A stretch of DNA of 14,087 nt from Peptococcaceae bacterium (GTDB taxonomy: Bacteria; Bacillota; Desulfitobacteriia; Desulfitobacteriales; Desulfitobacteriaceae). The position numbers and the translations under genes were made by a program. Shown here piece after piece: positions 6,071 through 13,668 of this stretch; positions within the stretch are counted from its first letter, which is position 1, and every line of letters begins with the position of its first letter. The notes beneath the pieces are model-generated. The model saw nothing but the letters and a program-made list of their open reading frames with translations. It was not told the origin of the DNA and ran no database searches. The DNA lies in assembly GCA_031289815.1 (NCBI GenBank), contig JAITOS010000014.1, positions 1-14,087 on the forward strand, in the 5' to 3' direction.

Positions 6071-6825
6071 TAGCCAAACCTCCCGGTGATATAATCCTCG
6101 CACCGCTGATCCTTCGGCAGGGAGAATATCTGCTCCGTGTCGTCGTATTCAACCAGCTCGCCCAGCAGGAAAAAGGCGGTTTTGTCGGAAATTCTGGTAG
6201 CCTGCTGCATGTTGTGGGTGACGATGACAATCGTATAGCGCTGTTTGAGATCGGCGATCAAATCTTCGATTTTCGAGGTGGAAATGGGGTCCAGCGCGGA
6301 GGTCGGCTCATCCATCAAAAGAACCTCCGGCGACACGGCCAGCGCTCTGGCGATGCACAGACGCTGCTGCTGACCGCCGGAAAGTCCCAGCGCGCTCTTT
6401 TTGAGCCGGTCCTTCGTTTCCTCCCAAATCGCGGCGTCCCGCAGGGATTTTTCCACAAGCTCGTCCAGCTTGTATTTTGCTTTGATGCCATGCGTGCGCG
6501 GGCCGAAGGCGATGTTATCGTAAACGCTCATCGGAAAAGGATTTGGCTTTTGGAACACCATCCCCACGCGTTTGCGCAGCAGATTGATATCCATATCCGC
6601 GCTTTTGTATATATCCCGACCGCCGAGCAGGATACTGCCCTCGATCCGGCAGCCCTCGATCAAATCGTTCATGCGGTTGAGTATCTTGAGCAGGGTGGAT
6701 TTGCCGCAGCCCGACGGCTCGATAAAGGCGGTGATTTTTTGCGCCTCGATGGCCAGGGAAATGTCCGTCAGGGCCTGAATGTCATTATACCATAGATTGA
6801 CATGTTCCAGATTGAAAATCGCCAC
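6070..6825 (-). CDS. pstB: Phosphate ABC transporter ATPase, with Walker A change
   Basis: With a GTG start at 6825 the protein has 251 residues, typical for PstB. It hydrolyses ATP to drive phosphate import through PstC-PstA at the inner face of the membrane. Motifs are the Q-loop FQKPNPFP (91-98), signature LSGGQQQR (148-155), Walker B VLLMDEP (168-174, D172 and E173), a D-loop SALD, and H204 in the switch. The Walker A reads EPSGCGKST (36-44): the usual first glycine of GPSGCGKST is Glu, encoded GAG, while the catalytic K42 and the remaining glycines are intact. AAGGAG lies eight bases before the GTG. The gene begins four bases after pstA. The Glu could be a sequencing error, a neutral variant, or a change that weakens nucleotide binding. 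Confidence 0.94.
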   Translation of the reverse strand: MAIFNLEHVNLWYNDIQALTDISLAIEAQKITAFIEPSGCGKSTLLKILNRMNDLIEGCRIEGSILLGGRDIYKSADMDINLLRKRVGMVFQKPNPFPMSVYDNIAFGPRTHGIKAKYKLDELVEKSLRDAAIWEETKDRLKKSALGLSGGQQQRLCIARALAVSPEVLLMDEPTSALDPISTSKIEDLIADLKQRYTIVIVTHNMQQATRISDKTAFFLLGELVEYDDTEQIFSLPKDQRCEDYITGRFG

Positions 6826-6829
6826 AGCT

Positions 6830-7651
6830 TCATCTCCTTGCGATCTTTTTGGCCAGCGCCGCCGACAAGGCGTTGACACTGAAGACGAGCGCCAGCAACA
6901 CCACTGCCGTCGCGTAGGCTTGCCCGGTATACAGCCCCTCGGTGGATAGCGCGTACATGTGAATCGCCAGCGTGCGCCCGGATCCCAGCAGGTTTTCAGG
7001 GATTTGCGCCACGGTGCCGGCGGTGTAAATCAGCGCGGCGGTTTCACCGACAATCCGACCGGTCGCCAGAATGACGCCAGCTAAAATTCCCGGCGCGGCT
7101 GCCGGAAGCACAATTCGGAACACCGTGCGCAGTTGTCCGGCGCCCAGTCCGAAAGCGCCTTCACGATAGGCGTCCGGCACGGACTTCAGGCTTTCTTCGG
7201 TGGTTCGCATGATGAGCGGCAGAATCATGATGGCGAGGGTAAAGCTTCCGGCAAGCAGGGAGAAGCCCCATCCCAAATAACCGACGAAGAAGAGGAAGCC
7301 GAACAATCCGTAAACAATGGAAGGGATCGCGGCCAGGGTTTCCGCCATGACGCGAACCAGTCCTACGAGCCGGTTCGTGTGGCTGGCGTATTCCACGAGG
7401 TAGATGGCCGTAAATACGCCGACCGGCGCCGCGATCAGCAGCGACGACGCCACAATGACGACGGTATCGGCCAAGGCCGGGAAAAGAGATACGTTTTCCG
7501 TGTTATAGCGGAACGCGAACAGAGAAGGCTGGATATGCGGCAAGCCGTTTATGAGGATGTAGCCGACCAGAAAAATGACTGTGCCGAAGGTCAGTCCCGC
7601 CGCCGACCAGAGCAAAAGCAAAAAGATTCTATCGAACGGTTTTCGCCTCAT
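6830..7651 (-). CDS. pstA: Phosphate ABC transporter permease PstA
   Basis: This 273-residue permease has about six hydrophobic segments. The first lies at about 9-35 and the rest spread from about 60 to 268. It carries the permease-family AAIPSIVYGLFG block and an EAA-type cytoplasmic loop (YREGAFGLGAGQLRTVF followed by IVLPAAAPGI) that contacts PstB. The GRIVGETAALIYTAG segment is characteristic of PstA. It forms the phosphate channel with PstC. The ATG at 7651 overlaps the pstC stop by four bases (ATGA) and is preceded by GGGAG, so translation of the two subunits is coupled. Confidence 0.95.
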   Translation of the reverse strand: MRRKPFDRIFLLLLWSAAGLTFGTVIFLVGYILINGLPHIQPSLFAFRYNTENVSLFPALADTVVIVASSLLIAAPVGVFTAIYLVEYASHTNRLVGLVRVMAETLAAIPSIVYGLFGFLFFVGYLGWGFSLLAGSFTLAIMILPLIMRTTEESLKSVPDAYREGAFGLGAGQLRTVFRIVLPAAAPGILAGVILATGRIVGETAALIYTAGTVAQIPENLLGSGRTLAIHMYALSTEGLYTGQAYATAVVLLALVFSVNALSAALAKKIARR

Positions 7652-8505
7652 CTCACGCGCTCCCTTCGGATAACGGAGAAAGTCAGATTGATCAGCAGGA
7701 TGAACACGAACAGCACGACGCCGGTGGCAATTAACGCTTCCCGATGTAATTCGGCGGCTTCGCCCATTTCGAGTACGATGTTGGCGGTGAGGGTACGCGC
7801 GCCCTTCAGCAGTCCGACCGGCATACGCGCCTGATTACCGGCGACCATGATGACCGCCATCGTTTCGCCGACGGCCCTCCCGATACCCAGGACGACCGCC
7901 GCCAGAACGCCTGATTTCGCGGCGGGAAGAATCACCGCGAAAAGCGCTCTCTCCCGGCTGGCGCCGAGCGCCGTCGCTCCGTCGTACAGCTCTGTGGGAA
8001 CGGCTCGCAGCGCGCTTTCCGAGACGATGATGATGGTTGGCAGGATCATCATTCCCAGCAGAATGGAGGCGGTCAGGATAGAATTGCCGTCGCCGCCGAA
8101 CAGATTTCTCACGGACGGGACGATGACCACCATGCCGAAAAAGCCGTATACGATGGAAGGAATTCCCGCCAGCAAATCCACGGCGGGTTTTAACAGGGTA
8201 TAGAGAGGTTTCGGGCAAACCCCGGCCATAAAGACCGCCGTGAACACGCCGGCCGGTACGCCGATGGCGATGGCTCCGGCAGTGACGTAAAGGCTCCCCA
8301 AAATCATAGGCAGGATCCCGAAAACGGGGGGGATTTCATTGGGCGACCATTCCCGGCCCAGAAGGAATTTTAAAGGGCCGATTTCAGCGATCGCCGGCAG
8401 TCCGTTCGCAAACAAGAACAGAAAGATCAGCGCCACCGCCCCTATGAAAACGAGCGCGGACAGGAGAAAGACAGATTTCATGAGACGTTCTTTCGCGTTT
8501 CGCAT
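7648..8505 (-). CDS. pstC: Phosphate ABC transporter permease PstC
   Basis: With the start at 8505 the protein has 285 residues. It has about six membrane segments, the first at about 9-33. Between them is the periplasm-facing loop typical of PstC (FLLGREWSPNEIPPVFGILP), then LLAGIPSIVYGFFG, then the EAA loop LYDGATALGASRERALF followed by VILPAAKSGV, and GIGRAVGETMAVIMVAGN. It pairs with PstA as the membrane channel. The frame is open to 8532, but that lies inside pstS; TAGGGAGG five to six bases before the ATG at 8505 supports the shorter start. The gap to pstS is 10 nt. Confidence 0.95.
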   Translation of the reverse strand: MRNAKERLMKSVFLLSALVFIGAVALIFLFLFANGLPAIAEIGPLKFLLGREWSPNEIPPVFGILPMILGSLYVTAGAIAIGVPAGVFTAVFMAGVCPKPLYTLLKPAVDLLAGIPSIVYGFFGMVVIVPSVRNLFGGDGNSILTASILLGMMILPTIIIVSESALRAVPTELYDGATALGASRERALFAVILPAAKSGVLAAVVLGIGRAVGETMAVIMVAGNQARMPVGLLKGARTLTANIVLEMGEAAELHREALIATGVVLFVFILLINLTFSVIRRERVR

Positions 8506-8515
8506 ACGGGCCTCC

Positions 8516-9376
8516 CTATTGACCCAGCGCATTCCATCGTGTGATTTCCCCGGTGAAGATGCTCCTGATTTGTTCTTTGGTTAGGTTGGCCGCGGGATTC
8601 CCTTTGTTGACGACGACCGCGATGCCGTCCAGCGCGATGGCGATCCCGGTGAGCTGTTCCTTCTCGCTATCTTTCAACTCTCTTGACGACATGCCGATAT
8701 CGCAGGTACCGTCGATAGCGCCGATCATCCCGGCGGTCGAATCGTTCATCTGAATTTCGATGGCGGCCTTAGGATTGAGAACGAGGTACGCTTCCTTTAA
8801 TTTTTCCATCACCGGCGTTACCGAGGACGATCCCATCACGGTGATTTTTCCCGCCGCTTTATTTCCCTCGTAAGCAGGCGCGTTGCTGTCCAGCGGGATA
8901 TAACCGTCAGCAATGACCGTTTGCCCTTCCGCGGCCAGGATAAAGCTGATGAAATCCTTTGCCAGACCGCTCGGAGCGCCTTTGGTAGCGATGATGAAAG
9001 GCCGCGCGATTTTATAGGAGGTATTTTTGACATTCTCGGCGGTGGGCTGTACCCCGTCGATGGACAGCGCTTTGACGGTATCGTTCAGGGAGCCGAGCGA
9101 GATATAACCGATGGCGTAGGGGTTATTCGCGATCATGGTCATCATCACGTCGGTTTTGGTGGCAATGACCGCTTCTTTGGAAGTCTCGTCTTTTTTAGAA
9201 CCGTCGTCCGCTTTCACCTCAATGCCGAAAAGCTCAATGAAAGCGCCCCGTGTGCCGCTGCCATCCTCGCGGGAAATGATCGTGACCTCGCTTTGCGCGT
9301 CAAAAGCGCTGGCGCAGCCGCTGAGCAGGGAGAGCGCGAACAGGAAAAGGGTCAGGATCACTATACGTTTTTTCAT
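8516..9376 (-). CDS. pstS: Phosphate-binding lipoprotein PstS, circularly permuted
   Basis: The 286-residue protein starts with a lipoprotein signal (hydrophobic 5-20, lipobox LLSGC with lipidated C21), so it is anchored outside the membrane and delivers phosphate to PstCA. The order of its parts is unusual. Residues 29-163 (VTIISREDGSGTRGAF, then AIGYISLGSLNDTVKAL and IARPFIIATK) match what is normally the second half of PstS. Residues 176-286 (KITVMGSSSVTPVMEKL, then DIGMSSRELKD, DGIAVVVN and FTGEITRWNALGQ) match the normal first half. Both phosphate-contact segments, GSSSVTP and SREDGSGTRG, are present, so binding should be kept. I believe similar permuted versions occur in other Clostridia but cannot verify it. 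GAGGAGG seven bases upstream supports the ATG at 9376. Confidence 0.93.
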   Translation of the reverse strand: MKKRIVILTLFLFALSLLSGCASAFDAQSEVTIISREDGSGTRGAFIELFGIEVKADDGSKKDETSKEAVIATKTDVMMTMIANNPYAIGYISLGSLNDTVKALSIDGVQPTAENVKNTSYKIARPFIIATKGAPSGLAKDFISFILAAEGQTVIADGYIPLDSNAPAYEGNKAAGKITVMGSSSVTPVMEKLKEAYLVLNPKAAIEIQMNDSTAGMIGAIDGTCDIGMSSRELKDSEKEQLTGIAIALDGIAVVVNKGNPAANLTKEQIRSIFTGEITRWNALGQ

Positions 9377-9404
9377 GGGTTGGCCTCCTCATAGCATATG
9401 ATTT

Positions 9405-9429
9405 GCAGGAAATAAAACGGCGTTCCTGC
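9405..9429 (-). promoter_or_regulatory. Inverted repeat in the pstS leader
   Basis: GCAGGAA (9405-9411) and TTCCTGC (9423-9429) are perfect 7-base inverted arms around an 11-nt loop. In the pstS mRNA the hairpin would lie about 30 nt upstream of the start codon, just before the ribosome binding site. No T-tract follows. It could be an mRNA stem-loop or a protein-binding site. Confidence 0.4.
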
Positions 9430-9607
9430 TTAGTCGCCGGTAAGGCAATCGGCTTTTTTTCGGCTTACGAAGGTTATGGCGAAGCTCATTGCTAGGTACA
9501 TAGTACAGCCGCGTGATAAAAAACAAATACAGGAACAGATAAAATCCGGGTAAAATTGTACAGCTTGAGACAGCCGTCCGCCAAGGCGCATAGCAGAGAA
9601 TCCTGTC

Positions 9608-9634
9608 AAAATAGGAAGCAGTATATCCTATTTT
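9608..9634. promoter_or_regulatory. Inverted repeat, candidate operator
   Basis: AAAATAGGA (9608-9616) and TCCTATTTT (9626-9634) form perfect 9-bp arms separated by 9 nt. Part of the right arm, TATATCCT (9622-9629), recurs directly at 9646-9653. The block lies 65-90 bp upstream of the xre start, in the shared region with pstS. Size and placement suit a dimeric repressor site, possibly for the XRE protein itself. As RNA it could also be a weak AT-rich hairpin followed by Ts. Confidence 0.45.
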
Positions 9635-9699
9635 TGTAGAATTGATATATCCTTTAACTTCCCGATTGCGACCTTTAAAATCGTATTAGAGGTGATCTC

Positions 9700-10026
9700 A
9701 TGGGACGCAATGCGGAGGATACGCTGGGAAAGACCATCAAATCCGCGAGACTGGAAAGAGGCTGGACGAGAGAAAAATTTGCGGAAATGGTTGGGCTTAG
9801 CCCGCGTTATGTTATGTCTATCGAAAATGAAAATAAAAAACCAAGCTATAAAAAACTGTTCAAATTGATCCGAACCCTGGGTGTTCCGGCGGACGCCATT
9901 TTTTATCCCGAAAAGGCGATAGAAGACGTGCAAACGCAACGCCTTCTTCATATGCTGGAACAATGCGAGGAGTGGGAAATCAAAGGGATCATCGCTATGG
10001 TGGAGGTTTTGCGGGCGACGCCCTGA
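9700..10026 (+). CDS. XRE-family helix-turn-helix regulator
   Basis: The 108-residue protein has an N-terminal XRE/Cro-type DNA-binding domain (about 9-66): LGKTIKSARLERGWTREKFAEMVG forms helices 1-2, LSPRYVMSIENENKKPS includes the recognition helix, and LFKLIRTLGVPADAIFYPE is the closing helix. The C-terminal part (about 75-108) is short and probably helical (LLHMLEQCEEWEIKGIIAMVEVL), as in small stand-alone regulators of Clostridia and their mobile elements. The ATG at 9700 has AGAGGTG five bases upstream. It is transcribed away from pstS and converges on the ABC exporter gene. Its targets are unknown; autoregulation through the nearby inverted repeat is a guess from position. Confidence 0.9.
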   Translation: MGRNAEDTLGKTIKSARLERGWTREKFAEMVGLSPRYVMSIENENKKPSYKKLFKLIRTLGVPADAIFYPEKAIEDVQTQRLLHMLEQCEEWEIKGIIAMVEVLRATP

Positions 10027-10120
10027 ACGCTGTGACCGGTTTCCGCGTGGGCCGAGAGATTCAAGCCGGGTGATTATTTTGGTGAACGCCAGCGGCGGGG
10101 TTGCTGTCCGTTGCCTTCCG

Positions 10121-11905
10121 TCATGCTTCTACGAGCATATCCGTTCCGCCGTCCGTAGATAAATTGTACAGTCGCGCATAGAGACCGCCTTTGGCCAGGA
10201 GCGTCGGATGGTCGCCAGATTCTTCGATACCGTTTTCGCTGAGCACCAGGATGGTCTGAGCGTTCCTGATCGTGGACAGCCGGTGGGCGATCGTTAGCGT
10301 CGTGCGCCCTCGCGTCAGCGTCTCCAGGGAATCCTGCACCAACCGTTCGCTCTCATTATCCAGGGAACTGGTCGCTTCGTCCAGGATCAGGATCGGCGGA
10401 TTCTTCAGGAATACTCTGGCGATGCTGATTCGTTGCTTCTGCCCCCCGGAGAGCTTGACTCCCCGCTCGCCGACAAAGGTATGATAGCCATCCGGCAAGG
10501 CGTCAATGAATTCGCACGCGCCGGCCAGCTGAGCCGCGGCGGCAATCTCCGCGTCCGTAGCGCCGGGCTTGCCGTACTCGATATTATCGCGGATACTGCC
10601 CGAAAATAAATAGACGTCCTGCTGAACCATGCCGATGTTTCCGCGCAGGGAACGCGCCGTGACCTCCCGGATATCGATGCCGTCGATGAGAATCGCACCG
10701 TGGGTTACGTCGTAAAAGCGCGGGATCAGATTGCACAGCGTCGTCTTGCCTGCGCCGGAGGGGCCGACCAGCGCCACGTTATCCCCCTGGCGGATGTGAA
10801 GATTGACATCGGTCAGGATATCTTCGTTGCCGTCGTTATAACGAAAGCTCACCTGCTCAAAGCGGATCTCACCCTTGACGGCGCCCATCTCCAGCGCGCC
10901 CGGTTGGTCTGTGATTTCCACCGGCTCGTCCATCACTTCTACGAAGCGCTCGATACCCGTCATCCCGCGCTGAAACTGCTCCGTAAATTCCACGATACGG
11001 CGCACCGCGGCCAGCAGCATGACTACATATAGCAGATAGGCGATATAATCCGCCGCCGTGATGCGCCCTTGCAGAATGAAGAGGGCGCCGACGGACACGA
11101 CGACCACGTACATGATCCCGTCAAAAATACGCGTCGTCCCCTGAAAAGCGGCCATGTACCTATATTGCCGCTTCTTAATGTCGAGAAAGCCGAGATTGTC
11201 CGCGGCGAATTTGTCACGCTCCATGTCTTCATTGGCAAAAGATTTAACGACGCGAATACCGAGCAGACTGTCCTCTACGTGCGCGTTGATCTCGCCGAGT
11301 TTATTGCGCGACTCCTTAAAGGCCGTCCGCATCCTGTGATTGTAACGCGTACTAAAGCCGACCATCAAGGGGATCAGGATAAAAATGATGAGGGTCAGCG
11401 GCACATTGACTGTACAGAGGATGGCGAACGAGACGACCAATTTGATCATAGCGATGAAGTATTCTTCCGGACAATGATGAGAAAATTCGGTGACGTCAAA
11501 CAGATCGGTCGTGATCCGGCTCATGAGCTGCCCGATTTTCGTATTGTTGTAAAATGAGTACGATAAATCCTGAAGATGGTTGAATAGATCGCGGCGCATA
11601 TCCGTCTCAATGCGCGCGCCCATGACATGGCCGACGTTGGCCATATAGTAGTTGGCAATCATGTCGATGATCCGCAGCGTCAGATACACAGCCGCCACCC
11701 CGCCAACCAGCTGCAAGGTCAAGCCAGCGCCCCCGCTCGCCGCTCGTCCCGTGATCAGCCTGACCATCATCGGGAGGACCAGATCGCACAGCGTCGTCAA
11801 CGTCGCGCAAAACAGGTCGAGCAGCAGCACGCCCCGGTACTTTTTAAAGTAGGGAACGAAGCGTTTGAGCAGATAGCTGGTTGTTTTCGTATTGATCGCG
11901 TCCAT
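10121..11905 (-). CDS. Type I ABC exporter half-transporter
   Basis: This 594-residue protein fuses a six-helix transmembrane domain (about 1-325, with the YSFYNNTKIGQLMSRITTD coupling region near 116-134) to an ABC ATPase domain (about 345-580). The ATPase is complete: Walker A GPSGAGKT (381-388), Q-loop MVQQDVYLF, signature LSGGQKQR (about 485-492), Walker B ILILDEA (505-511, with D509 and E510) and H541. Such half-transporters dimerise and export lipids, drugs or peptides; the substrate cannot be read here. No second half-transporter adjoins it, so a homodimer is likely. The ATG at 11905 lies seven bases from AGGA; the ATG two codons upstream (11911) is too close to it. It lies 113 nt downstream of the M56 protease gene on the same strand, with its own promoter. 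Confidence 0.92.
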   Translation of the reverse strand: MDAINTKTTSYLLKRFVPYFKKYRGVLLLDLFCATLTTLCDLVLPMMVRLITGRAASGGAGLTLQLVGGVAAVYLTLRIIDMIANYYMANVGHVMGARIETDMRRDLFNHLQDLSYSFYNNTKIGQLMSRITTDLFDVTEFSHHCPEEYFIAMIKLVVSFAILCTVNVPLTLIIFILIPLMVGFSTRYNHRMRTAFKESRNKLGEINAHVEDSLLGIRVVKSFANEDMERDKFAADNLGFLDIKKRQYRYMAAFQGTTRIFDGIMYVVVVSVGALFILQGRITAADYIAYLLYVVMLLAAVRRIVEFTEQFQRGMTGIERFVEVMDEPVEITDQPGALEMGAVKGEIRFEQVSFRYNDGNEDILTDVNLHIRQGDNVALVGPSGAGKTTLCNLIPRFYDVTHGAILIDGIDIREVTARSLRGNIGMVQQDVYLFSGSIRDNIEYGKPGATDAEIAAAAQLAGACEFIDALPDGYHTFVGERGVKLSGGQKQRISIARVFLKNPPILILDEATSSLDNESERLVQDSLETLTRGRTTLTIAHRLSTIRNAQTILVLSENGIEESGDHPTLLAKGGLYARLYNLSTDGGTDMLVEA

Positions 11906-11935
11906 GTTCATTTCCTATCTTGTTGTGATGTATTT

Positions 11936-11964
11936 ATTATAAGCCTTTATTTTCAACAAGACAA
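11936..11964 (-). promoter_or_regulatory. Candidate sigma-A promoter for the ABC exporter
   Basis: On the - strand TTGTCT (11964-11959) is followed after exactly 17 nt by a perfect TATAAT (11941-11936), 30 nt upstream of the exporter start. It allows transcription independent of the upstream blaI-M56 pair, although read-through cannot be excluded because no terminator is seen between 12018 and 11965. Confidence 0.65.
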
Positions 11965-12018
11965 AGAAAACGGCAATTTTCGTGTTATTGTAATTCAGCG
12001 CTATCCTGTGCGAGCGTA

Positions 12019-13668
12019 TTAGGAGATTGGCTCCAACCGTATGTTGGCGGCAACTTTGTCGCTACCCGCATTGACGATGAAACGGTACGCGCCTCCTTCA
12101 ATGGCATACAGCATAACATATGTCTCAAAATTCGATGATGCGTTAGCACATTTGAACTCCGCCAAGTCGGTGATAGTCAGAGTTCCTATCATATTTACAA
12201 ATCTACGAGCTTCTGCCAGCGTCATCTCGCGACCGTCAAGGTTGCCGACCCAATCTGAGGGGATTGTTACCCTTTGCGGTAACAAAGCGTTGCTGTCAAT
12301 CGTAAATTCGGCGTAAACAGTATATTTCTGCTCGTTCGACCATACCTCCGTAACGAAGCGGTACGAACCCTCGGAGAGCTTACCGACGATGTTTTTCGGC
12401 GCAAACGAATAGTCCATGCTCTCACCATTTGAGAGGACATACAGCATCTCGGTGAACGCAATGTCCATAGGCACATTCTGCCAAGCGCCGCCGACATATC
12501 GTTCAAGGGTGAAATGTGCACCGACGTTTACCTCTGTGTTGCTGATCCTCATCAGTTGAGCTGAGATTCTATCGTACTCGGGATTTATCGGGCTGTCGTT
12601 TACGCCGAAGTACACGCCCGGAGCCTGTGTCGGCAGTGGTGTAAGCGCAGACGTGCCGATGCTGTCAACGTCCATGCCAGGGTCCAAACCATTCACTTTG
12701 AAATTAGCAAAAACGAAGCTATCGCCGCCGCTATCAGCCTTGTTCACCGCGAACCCTAGGCTCAAAACCGCCACAAGCGCGACGGCGGCGACGATCACTG
12801 CCCGCGAGCGTTTCTTGAAATTCATCACGTTCTTCACCCTTTCCTTTACGCTGCCCTCGCCGAACGCGAGAGGGCTAAGCCCCACAAGCCGCCGTCCGGC
12901 AGCCAAATTCAGTAGCGCGGTTGAGTATACGGTCTTAACCTCGCCGCCTAATTCCCGCAGAACCCGCTCATCGCAGGACATCTCCATATCCGCGTTTAGC
13001 AGGAAATAGGCAAGCCAAACCAACGGATTGTACCAATGCAACGCCAGAGCAAGGTATGCGACGGGCTTTACAAGATAATCGCGCCGCTTGACGTGCGTCC
13101 GCTCGTGGCAGAGAACATAGGAAAGGTCAGCGTCCGCAAGACTTACGGGCAAGTAGATTTTTGGGAGCACAAAGCCAAGCACGAACGGCGAGCGGATATG
13201 GTCGGTTTCGTATACGCCGTCCTCCTGTTTCGTAGCGAAACGCAGTTTGCGCTTCAATAAAACATAACTGGCGGCGGCGTAAATCAGCAGAGCCGTAACG
13301 CCGAACGCCCACAAATAGGCGCCGACCTCAGTCCATGCCTGCAACGGGTTTGCGCTGGCAGCCGGGATTGCGGCGGGCAGAACCGCGCTTACGGCGTTAT
13401 TGAGAACCGTCACGCCGCTGTCAAGGCGCGGTGCGGTCTGCATACCGATGTCGAGCGGTATGGGCGCGGGTTTCAGCGGGTTAAGGCTGAACACACTTGA
13501 CGGCTTGAACGGGCAGAGCAAGTTAAACAGCACCACCGCCCACAGTGCGTAGGCGACGACTTTTGGGGCGTGAAGGTGACGAAAGACAAACCGCGCCGTC
13601 ACCACGACCACGATAACGAAGCTCGCTGTCAAGCTCATATTCAGCAGGGAAAGGAACAGCTTATCCAT
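12019..13668 (-). CDS. M56 family (BlaR1-like) membrane metalloprotease
   Basis: This 549-residue protein is a membrane metalloprotease and sensor. Membrane segments lie at about 8-30, 36-54 and 113-138. The protease site is HERTH (188-192, the HExxH motif) followed 37 residues later by E229 in EMSCDERVL, the expected third zinc ligand. A fourth membrane segment (about 290-308) leads to an outer domain of about 240 residues. In BlaR1/MecR1 that part is a penicillin-binding domain; here I see none of its S-x-x-K or K-T-G motifs. Instead, residues about 339-450 (VYFGVNDSP, then HFTLERYVGGAWQNVP and GSYRFVTEVW) resemble an Ig-like fold. It probably senses an envelope signal and removes the BlaI-type repressor encoded just upstream. 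The ATG at 13668 overlaps that gene by 8 nt and follows AGGGGGG at eight bases. Confidence 0.9.
   Translation of the reverse strand: MDKLFLSLLNMSLTASFVIVVVVTARFVFRHLHAPKVVAYALWAVVLFNLLCPFKPSSVFSLNPLKPAPIPLDIGMQTAPRLDSGVTVLNNAVSAVLPAAIPAASANPLQAWTEVGAYLWAFGVTALLIYAAASYVLLKRKLRFATKQEDGVYETDHIRSPFVLGFVLPKIYLPVSLADADLSYVLCHERTHVKRRDYLVKPVAYLALALHWYNPLVWLAYFLLNADMEMSCDERVLRELGGEVKTVYSTALLNLAAGRRLVGLSPLAFGEGSVKERVKNVMNFKKRSRAVIVAAVALVAVLSLGFAVNKADSGGDSFVFANFKVNGLDPGMDVDSIGTSALTPLPTQAPGVYFGVNDSPINPEYDRISAQLMRISNTEVNVGAHFTLERYVGGAWQNVPMDIAFTEMLYVLSNGESMDYSFAPKNIVGKLSEGSYRFVTEVWSNEQKYTVYAEFTIDSNALLPQRVTIPSDWVGNLDGREMTLAEARRFVNMIGTLTITDLAEFKCANASSNFETYVMLYAIEGGAYRFIVNAGSDKVAANIRLEPIS

Larger units (their letters stand above)
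9377..9699. other. Divergent regulatory region between pstS and xre
   Basis: This 323-nt stretch has no gene. It holds the pstS leader, including an inverted repeat at 9405-9429, and a 9-bp inverted repeat at 9608-9634 next to the xre gene. Two copies of GTACAGC lie 55 bp apart (9503-9509 and 9558-9564), each preceded by GGTA. The best - strand -10 I see is TACTAT (9505-9500) with a poor -35 TTTGTT (9527-9522, 16-nt spacer), as might be expected of an activator-dependent promoter. A consensus Pho box (direct repeats at 11-bp period) is not clearly visible; CTGTCTCAAGCTGTAC (- strand, near 9573-9558) has the right words but a 10-bp period. Confidence 0.55.

Noticed and set aside
6214..6795. 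+ strand open frame (193 codons) opposite pstB
   Set aside because: Shadow of a conserved ATPase gene with no recognisable protein family or ribosome site.
7133..7834. Long + strand open frame (233 codons) opposite pstA/pstC
   Set aside because: Antisense to two certain permease genes; composition is extremely polar and repetitive (many Arg, Gln, Glu) as expected for the reverse of membrane-protein codons.
9436..9460. GCCG/CGGC hairpin followed by seven Ts on the + strand, terminator-like
   Set aside because: The stem is only four base pairs with a 10-nt loop, and no + strand gene lies upstream within reach for it to terminate. On the - strand, where pstS is transcribed, there is no T-tract.
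9628..9963. - strand open frame opposite the XRE gene
   Set aside because: The + strand frame encodes a clear XRE domain with a good ribosome site; the reverse frame has no family resemblance.
10027..10120. Terminator or small gene between the convergent xre and ABC exporter genes
   Set aside because: No hairpin with T-tract and no small open frame with a ribosome site was visible in the 94 nt.
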